NCBI GenBank assembly: GCA_910577565.1
Contig: CAJTNJ010000021.1
Span: forward strand, 1-12,312
Length of the DNA stretch: 12,312 nucleotides
DNA from: an uncultured Oscillospiraceae bacterium
Lineage (GTDB): Bacteria; Bacillota; Clostridia; Oscillospirales; Ruminococcaceae
Direction of reading: 5' to 3'
The translations under genes were made by a program, and so were the position numbers. Shown here one piece after another: positions 7,595 to 12,312 of this stretch. How positions within the stretch are numbered: the first letter of the stretch is position 1; every line of letters starts with the position of its first letter. The notes below the pieces were generated by a model that was not told where the DNA came from, did not search any database, and saw only the letters and a program-made list of their open reading frames with translations.

Positions 7595-8242
7595 ATGTCA
7601 AATATAGGCATAAAAAAAGGGTATAGATTAGAAAAGTTCCAGCTTGGACCGCTTGGAACAAACTGTTATGTTATAGTTGATAAACAAGATGGCAGTGCCG
7701 TCATTATAGATCCAGGTTATAATGATGTAAATTTTATAAAAACACTTAAAGAGCAAAACATAAAGCCTAAAATGATATTGTTAACTCATGGGCATTTTGA
7801 CCATATTGGAGGACTTAAGTGCTTCCCAGATTTACCGGTTTATATACACAGTCTTGACAAAGAGATGTTAGCAAACAGCCAAAAAAATTTATCCTCTATG
7901 TTTTTTTCAAGTGTAGAATATGAACCGAAAAATATAATTACTTTTGAGGACTCTTTTGAAATTAAATTTAAAGATGACGTATTTAAAGTAATACACACAC
8001 CCGGACACTCTAAAGGCAGCAGCATGTTTTTGTTCTATTGCAGAGTCCTTTTTGTCGGAGATGCTGTCTTTAAAGGCAGTGTTGGCAGATATGATGGCTT
8101 TGGGGCAAGCGAGATCGCAACAAAACAAACCATAAAAAAATTATCAAATCTTGAAGGTGACTATCTAATCTATCCCGGACACGGCGAAGAGACGACTTTA
8201 AATGAGGAAAGATTGACAAATCCATATTTTAAAGAATGGTAA
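7595..8242 (+). CDS. Metallo-beta-lactamase-fold hydrolase, glyoxalase II-like
   Basis: This is a predicted cytoplasmic two-metal hydrolase of the glyoxalase II/YcbL-like group; the substrate is not known. The 215-aa length is typical. GPLGTNCYVI (18-27) is the characteristic start of this subfamily. Metal ligands are visible: THGHFDH (64-70: H65, H67, D69, H70), H138 in TPGHS, D156 in GDAVF and H196 in YPGHG. GSVGRYD (161-167) and the C-terminal NPYFKEW also match the subfamily. The ribosome site is excellent (AAAAGGAGGA at 7581-7590), five bases before the ATG. It lies downstream of rel on the same strand, the usual place for this gene in Clostridia, where it commonly precedes hemZ. Here hemZ is not seen, and a thiI remnant and thiI on the opposite strand follow. 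No clear promoter was found in the 237-base gap, so it may be read through from rel. Confidence 0.9.
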   Translation: MSNIGIKKGYRLEKFQLGPLGTNCYVIVDKQDGSAVIIDPGYNDVNFIKTLKEQNIKPKMILLTHGHFDHIGGLKCFPDLPVYIHSLDKEMLANSQKNLSSMFFSSVEYEPKNIITFEDSFEIKFKDDVFKVIHTPGHSKGSSMFLFYCRVLFVGDAVFKGSVGRYDGFGASEIATKQTIKKLSNLEGDYLIYPGHGEETTLNEERLTNPYFKEW

Positions 8243-8290
8243 TTTTATTTAATGTGGACTTTGTTTATATTTGAATATTTATTATATATT

Positions 8291-8571
8291 GCTTGATAAA
8301 CTTCAGCTGAGATTTTGTTTTTGGATGCTCAAATTAAAAACAGTAAAGCTGTTTTCATAAGGCAAAATCGAAATTTCAAAGGTATCTATTTTTTTGATAT
8401 ATTATGATTTATTTATATAAATAAATGGTTTTAAAACCAGCATATGTCAAATTTTATCTCTACAAACCAAAGCATCTAAACGTTGACTTACCGCTCGTGG
8501 CACAGGCTTTCTCCTGTTAAATGCGCTTGTATAGTGCAATAACCTGCTTCGTTTTACTTTAAGCTAATCAT
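8291..8571 (-). pseudogene. Decayed partial copy of thiI (internal C-terminal segment)
   Basis: This stretch aligns to 8705-8997 inside the neighbouring thiI at roughly 80% identity over aligned positions (hand count), with several small gaps. It corresponds to ThiI residues about 274-371, which include the conserved Cys pair. The minus-strand reading begins MISLK, then a TAA replaces the Gln codon, then NEAGYCTIQAHLTGESL against NETGYCNIQALVTGESL in the intact gene, after which frameshifts follow. It has no start region and lacks the last 27 or so codons. It is oriented as thiI and lies just downstream of it, so it is either an old partial tandem duplication or the remnant of a second thiI. 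It cannot encode a working protein. An AT-only 20-bp palindrome at 8407-8426 sits in its least conserved part. Confidence 0.85.
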
Positions 8572-8619
8572 ATAATATTGACATATTTTTATAGTACAAA
8601 TAGTATTATTGAAATATTT

Positions 8620-9816
8620 TTAAACTTGTTGTTCTTTTATTAAGCAAAATTTAGTATCACAAATTGCTTTTTGAATCAAACTATCAATATCCAAATTAGA
8701 TTCAGCTTGTTCTATAAACTTCAGCTGTGGTTTTGTTTTTGGATGCTTAGGCGTAAAAACAGTGCAGCAGTCTTCATAAGGCAAAATCGAAGTTTCAAAA
8801 GTGTCTATTTTTTTTGATATATCTATAATTTCTAATTTATCCATACCGATAAGTGGTCTTAAAATTGGCATATCGCAAACATCATCTGTGCAAACCAAGG
8901 CACCTATAGTTTGACTTGCCACTTGCCCAAGGCTTTCTCCTGTTACCAGTGCTTGGATATTACAATAACCTGTTTCATTTTGCTTTAAACTAATCATTTG
9001 TGCTATTCTCATCATCATTCGTCGCATTATAACAGTAAACAAATCATTTGGGCAATTTTTTTTGATTTCTTCTTGGATATTTGTAAAGTGCACACAGTGA
9101 AATGGTATGCATCCGCACCATTTCGCCATTATTGAAACCAATTTTTCAACCTTTTGCAATGCTCTTTCGCTTGTATATGGCGGACTTATAAAATGGATTG
9201 CTTGAAGTTTAAGCCCTCTTTTTGCCATCATCCATCCAGCAACTGGGCTATCTATTCCTCCGGAAATAAGCAACATTCCGTTACCACCAGATCCAACTGG
9301 TATTCCACAAGCTCCCGGCAACTTTTTAGCATAAACATATGCATGTGTATCTCTTACCTCTATTCTAACTATAACGTCAGGATTATGTAAATCAACTTTT
9401 AAATTGCTAAATGAAGAAAGTAAAAACTCACCCATATCAATGCATATTTGAGGAGTTTTCATAGGAAATTTTTTGTCAGAACGTTTCGCATCTACTTTAA
9501 AGGTTTTGGCTTTAAGTAAATCATATTTTAAATATTGCGCACTTACTTTTTTTATCTCATTAAAGTCCTTTTCACAAACAGCAACTCTTGAATAAGTTGC
9601 TATACCAAAAACGGTAGCAATCTTTTTTTCTACCTCATCCAAATCGCAATTTCCAATTGGCTCGACTGTAATAGTGGATTGTACACAACTATATGTAAAA
9701 TTAACTATTCCCTTAAGCTTTTGCTTTATATTTTTTATAAGACGGTCTTCAAAGTTTGAACGGTTCAATCCTTTGAGCGCTATCTCACCTTCTTTAATCA
9801 AAAATAATTCCTTCAT
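8620..9816 (-). CDS. thiI: tRNA 4-thiouridine synthase ThiI
   Basis: ThiI adenylates U8 of tRNA and transfers sulfur from a cysteine desulfurase to make 4-thiouridine, a near-UV sensor; in some bacteria it also supplies sulfur for thiamine thiazole. The 398-aa protein has the N-terminal ferredoxin-like start (MKELFLIKEGEIALKGLNR), a THUMP domain (about 60-165) and a PP-loop ATP pyrophosphatase domain with SGGIDS (185-190). The conserved LPYEDCCTVFTPKHP (345-359) holds the likely persulfide/catalytic Cys (350 or 351), the counterpart of E. coli Cys344. The rhodanese domain of the 482-aa E. coli enzyme is absent, as is normal in Firmicutes. The start at 9816 follows AAAGGGG, about 11 bases upstream. 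A cysteine desulfurase gene is often adjacent but is not in this window. A decayed partial copy lies just downstream. Confidence 0.95.
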   Translation of the reverse strand: MKELFLIKEGEIALKGLNRSNFEDRLIKNIKQKLKGIVNFTYSCVQSTITVEPIGNCDLDEVEKKIATVFGIATYSRVAVCEKDFNEIKKVSAQYLKYDLLKAKTFKVDAKRSDKKFPMKTPQICIDMGEFLLSSFSNLKVDLHNPDVIVRIEVRDTHAYVYAKKLPGACGIPVGSGGNGMLLISGGIDSPVAGWMMAKRGLKLQAIHFISPPYTSERALQKVEKLVSIMAKWCGCIPFHCVHFTNIQEEIKKNCPNDLFTVIMRRMMMRIAQMISLKQNETGYCNIQALVTGESLGQVASQTIGALVCTDDVCDMPILRPLIGMDKLEIIDISKKIDTFETSILPYEDCCTVFTPKHPKTKPQLKFIEQAESNLDIDSLIQKAICDTKFCLIKEQQV

Positions 9817-9861
9817 ATTATTTTATTCCCCTTTAAAAATATTTTGAAAATTTTACTTATA

Positions 9862-9889
9862 ATGATACACTTTTTTGTCTTTCTAACAA
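9862..9889 (-). promoter_or_regulatory. Probable thiI promoter
   Basis: On the minus strand, TTGTTA (plus 9884-9889) and TATCAT (plus 9862-9867) are 16 bases apart, 9 of 12 matches to sigma-A. The predicted start near 9855 gives a leader of about 39 bases before the thiI ATG. Confidence 0.45.
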
Positions 9890-10395
9890 GTTATAAATAA
9901 TTTGAAACGATAAATATAAAGGAGTTATATGGAAAATATAAATAATTAATAAATGTCTCGTAAAACACAACTGTGTAATTAAATTTTACATATACTATAT
10001 AACATTTCCTTCCCCATAATTATTTTAATTATACTCTGGTTTTATAAATTTAGTTGCTAGGAATTATTACTTTTATCAAAAATTGACATTTTATTTTTTA
10101 TATATACTATCCCTAATCTCAATACACACAGTCAACTTTATTTCAACAACACTAATATGTGAAGCATAAACAAGTTAAACCATGTGACCTATGGTTCTAT
10201 ATTTAATTTAATACTAAAATTAATCGCATATAATCATTTTTGATATATTTATTACAGCGTTTACATCTCTATTATGAAATGTAAACGCATTGTGTGTAAG
10301 TTAATTTTACAACTAAATTTCTTGTTTATTCGTTTTTATGACCATAAATTGATTATATATCAAGTGTATAAGAAAAGTTAAAAAGAAGCACTCTA
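9890..10395. other. AT-rich gap between thiI and fprA; no supported gene
   Basis: No coding region is recognisable. On the plus strand a good ribosome site (AAAGGAG, 9918-9924) precedes an ATG at 9929, but the frame stops after six codons (MENINN). A strong 10-bp inverted repeat lies at 10257-10288, and a weaker 6-bp hairpin (AACCAT/ATGGTT, 10178-10196) lies nearby. The remainder is simple AT-rich sequence. Confidence 0.4.
10257..10288. repeat. Perfect 10-bp inverted repeat downstream of fprA
   Basis: GCGTTTACAT (10257-10266) and ATGTAAACGC (10279-10288) are exact complements around a 12-base spacer. It lies about 110 bases beyond the fprA stop. No T run follows on either strand, so it is not a standard intrinsic terminator. 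The half-site ATGTAAACGC resembles part of a catabolite-responsive element, but the location between gene ends does not favour an operator. Function is unknown. Confidence 0.5.
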
Positions 10396-11586
10396 TTAAT
10401 CAAGCAGCAAATTCTCAACAAGCTTTGGAATATTTTGAAAATCATCATCGTTTGGATTCCACATTGAACGCACATTTTCAGAGATAACATCAAACCCTGC
10501 ATCACTTAGCTTTTCCTGTAAAATTTTCACAGACTCGCCGCTCCAGCCATAGCATCCAAATGCAGCTGCTTTTTTATTTTTAAATTTAAGTTGTTTTAAA
10601 AACTCAATCCATCCAGCAACGCTCGAAAGTATGCTATTAGAAACTGTAGGCGAACCTACCGCAATAGCCTTAGATTTAAATATTTCGGTCATTATTTCGT
10701 TTTTATCTGCCGTAGCAATATTAAACACTTTCACAACAGTATCCGGACTTTGATTGCTAATTTCTTCAGCAATTTCATGGGCTATCTTTTTTGTTCCTTC
10801 CCACATAGTATCATATGCGACTGTTACTTGATCTTCTTTATATGCATCTGCCCATATGCCATATTTCTCCACAATTTGCATTGGATTGTCTCTCCAAATT
10901 GCACCATGTGAAGGAGCTATGATGTCAATTGGTAAATTTAGATTTTCAATTTCTGCAAGCTTCTTGGTAAGAATTGGTGCAAATGGATTTAAAATGTTGG
11001 TAAAATATTTTATAGCTTCTTTGTACAACAAACATTGATTTGCTTTGTCATTAAAAAGTTCTTCTACTGCATAATGTTGGCCAAAAGCATCATTAGAAAA
11101 TAAAATATTGTCTTGGGTCATATATGTTGCCATTGAATCAGGCCAATGGAGCATCCTCATTTCCAAAAAAACGAGCTTTTTATTATTTCCTATATCAACC
11201 GAGTCTCCTGTTTTAACCACATGAAAATTCCAACCGCGTTTTCCATATTGTCCTTCAATGCTTTTAACAGCATTCTCTGTACAATAGATTGGGATATTTG
11301 GAATCTCGGCCATCAAAGCTGTAAGTGAACCTGAATGATCACTCTCACCATGATTTGCTATGATAAAATCAATCTTATTAAGATCTATCTCCTTTTTTAA
11401 ATTATCAACAAAATCAAACCTATGTGGTGTCCACACAGTGTCAATAAGCACTGTTTTTTCTTCCTGAATTAAATATGCATTTTGGCTCGAGCCATTCATT
11501 ATTGAATAATCATCTCCATGGAAACTTTCAAGCTCCCAGTCGATATATCCAATCCAGTTTACATTATTTTTAATATGCTTTTTCAT
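10396..11586 (-). CDS. fprA: Flavodiiron protein (A-type flavoprotein), O2/NO reductase
   Basis: This cytoplasmic enzyme reduces O2 to water and/or NO to N2O, protecting anaerobes. From the chosen start it is 396 aa, normal for the class A (two-domain) form. The N-terminal MBL-like domain carries all diiron ligands: HGESDH (H79, E81, D83), H147 in MLHWPDSM, D166 in SNDAFG and H227 in PSHGAIW. The flavodoxin domain begins near 254; YDTMWEGT (258-265) is the FMN phosphate loop, and GSPT (311-314) and FGCYGWSGE (343-351) are further FMN contacts. No rubredoxin domain is fused, so an external rubredoxin or NADH:rubredoxin system must donate electrons; none is in the window. An in-frame ATG at 11634 would add 16 residues but lacks a ribosome site, whereas an AGGAAGG/GGAAGAG tract precedes the ATG at 11586. 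It appears monocistronic, and I could not identify its promoter with confidence. Confidence 0.95.
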   Translation of the reverse strand: MKKHIKNNVNWIGYIDWELESFHGDDYSIMNGSSQNAYLIQEEKTVLIDTVWTPHRFDFVDNLKKEIDLNKIDFIIANHGESDHSGSLTALMAEIPNIPIYCTENAVKSIEGQYGKRGWNFHVVKTGDSVDIGNNKKLVFLEMRMLHWPDSMATYMTQDNILFSNDAFGQHYAVEELFNDKANQCLLYKEAIKYFTNILNPFAPILTKKLAEIENLNLPIDIIAPSHGAIWRDNPMQIVEKYGIWADAYKEDQVTVAYDTMWEGTKKIAHEIAEEISNQSPDTVVKVFNIATADKNEIMTEIFKSKAIAVGSPTVSNSILSSVAGWIEFLKQLKFKNKKAAAFGCYGWSGESVKILQEKLSDAGFDVISENVRSMWNPNDDDFQNIPKLVENLLLD

Positions 11587-12117
11587 AAATTTCTCTTCCT
11601 TCCTCATTAATTTTATCGAATATACATTAATCATTTGTTACTTAGCATTACAATTTGTGTGCGTTTTATTTTATTTTATTTTGTCCATGCTTTATTTTTA
11701 TAATTCATATGTAAATGTACAAGGCATTTTATTTAAAAAAAAGCCAACACCTTATACACCTATCTTTACTTAAATATTATAACATTACTAAATCATCCTT
11801 CCTATTAACACTATATCTCAACTAGCAAATTCGATACAAAATTATTTTTAATGTAGAAATGTTGTTAATTAAAATGCTTTCGCAAAATAAAACATTTTAT
11901 ATCACCACAATTTTCCTTGAATAGATTAAAAAGAATTTAAAATTTAAAAGTACATATATAATGAAAAATATTTGCTTAAAAAATATACTAGAGAAAATCA
12001 ATTAAGTTTTCACATGATAAGATTAATTATAAATGTTTGGGAGCTTGAAGTATATAAATAAAAGAAAATAACTTACTTATCATCTTTATACGAAAACTGC
12101 CTCAAGATGCCATTGCA
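11587..12117. other. AT-rich gap between tRNA-Pro and fprA; no gene seen
   Basis: These 531 bases contain the fprA leader and no supported gene. Reading frames are short and lack ribosome sites. A GGC/GCC-bounded AT hairpin (about 11723-11745) and a TTTTA-repeat tract (about 11665-11680) are visible, but neither is convincing as a functional element. No intrinsic terminator was found after the tRNA gene. Confidence 0.35.
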
Positions 12118-12194
12118 TGGTCGAGGTGACAGGAGTTGAACCTGCGGCCTCTGCGTCCCGAACGCAGCGCTCTACCAAACTGAGCCACACCTCG
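12118..12194 (-). tRNA. tRNA-Pro (anticodon CGG)
   Basis: The complete cloverleaf is on the minus strand. The acceptor CGAGGTG (from 12194) pairs with CACCTCG (ending 12122). The D arm is GCTC/GAGC, the anticodon stem is CTGCG/CGCAG with loop TTCGGGA, giving anticodon CGG and reading CCG proline codons. A 5-base variable loop follows, then a T arm GCAGG/CCTGT with loop TTCAACT. The discriminator is A (12121), and the CCA end is encoded (plus TGG at 12118-12120). Total length is 77 including CCA. It stands alone behind its own strong promoter. Confidence 0.97.
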
Positions 12195-12213
12195 CAAAAT
12201 AAATTATAGCTCA

Positions 12214-12242
12214 ATTATACCTCCAAAATATAATCAGGTCAA
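12214..12242 (-). promoter_or_regulatory. Consensus promoter of tRNA-Pro
   Basis: On the minus strand, TTGACC (plus 12237-12242) and TATAAT (plus 12214-12219) are 17 bases apart. The TATAAT ends 19 bases before the tRNA, so the primary transcript should have a 5' leader of about 12 bases for RNase P to remove. Confidence 0.8.
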
Positions 12243-12312
12243 GATAGGCTTGCTTTAGGGAGTGCCCAAAAAGAGTATATAAGATGCAGAAAGGAAATGA
12301 AATGTGAAAGAT

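Noticed and set aside
11587..11634. Longer fprA start adding 16 residues
   Set aside because: The upstream ATG lacks a ribosome site. The family begins near the second ATG at 11586, which has a purine-rich ribosome site.

Overview
The window is a low-G+C stretch (roughly one third G+C by eye) from a Firmicutes-type bacterium, most likely Clostridia (Oscillospiraceae/Ruminococcaceae-like). This rests on strong AGGAGG-type ribosome binding sites, consensus sigma-A promoters, a one-polypeptide dimeric glycyl-tRNA synthetase, a single bifunctional Rel enzyme, a ThiI without a rhodanese domain, and a clostridial flavodiiron protein. The placement is inferred from gene families; no rRNA or other marker is present.

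Layout. 1-392 is non-coding or unrecognised, with a possible partial reading frame leaving the left edge. 393-803 (+) encodes a cysteine-rich, lysine-free, internally repetitive 136-aa protein that I do not recognise. It faces glyS (863-2245, -). A divergent promoter region separates glyS from recJ (2590-4617, +). A 559-bp AT-rich gap follows, then rel (5177-7357, +) and a glyoxalase II-like metallo-beta-lactamase-fold hydrolase (7595-8242, +). thiI (8620-9816, -) faces that group. Between them lies a decayed copy (about 8291-8571) of an internal part of thiI. Another long gap leads to fprA (10396-11586, -), and a tRNA-Pro(CGG) gene (12118-12194, -) with a consensus promoter sits near the right edge.

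How it fits together. recJ, rel and the MBL hydrolase keep the order of the Firmicutes recJ-apt-rel-dtd-MBL neighbourhood, but apt and dtd are absent and long AT-rich spacers stand in their places. Coding density is only about 74%. With the thiI pseudogene this suggests gene loss in progress, as in a host-associated lineage, though that is inference. Functions present are translation and tRNA modification (GlyRS, ThiI, tRNA-Pro), DNA repair (RecJ), stringent-response signalling (Rel) and O2/NO detoxification (FprA). Nearly every gene looks like its own transcription unit.

No CRISPR array, transposase, phage gene or recognisable defence system was seen. The most distinctive items are the Cys-rich protein at 393-803, the thiI remnant, and a few unexplained inverted repeats.
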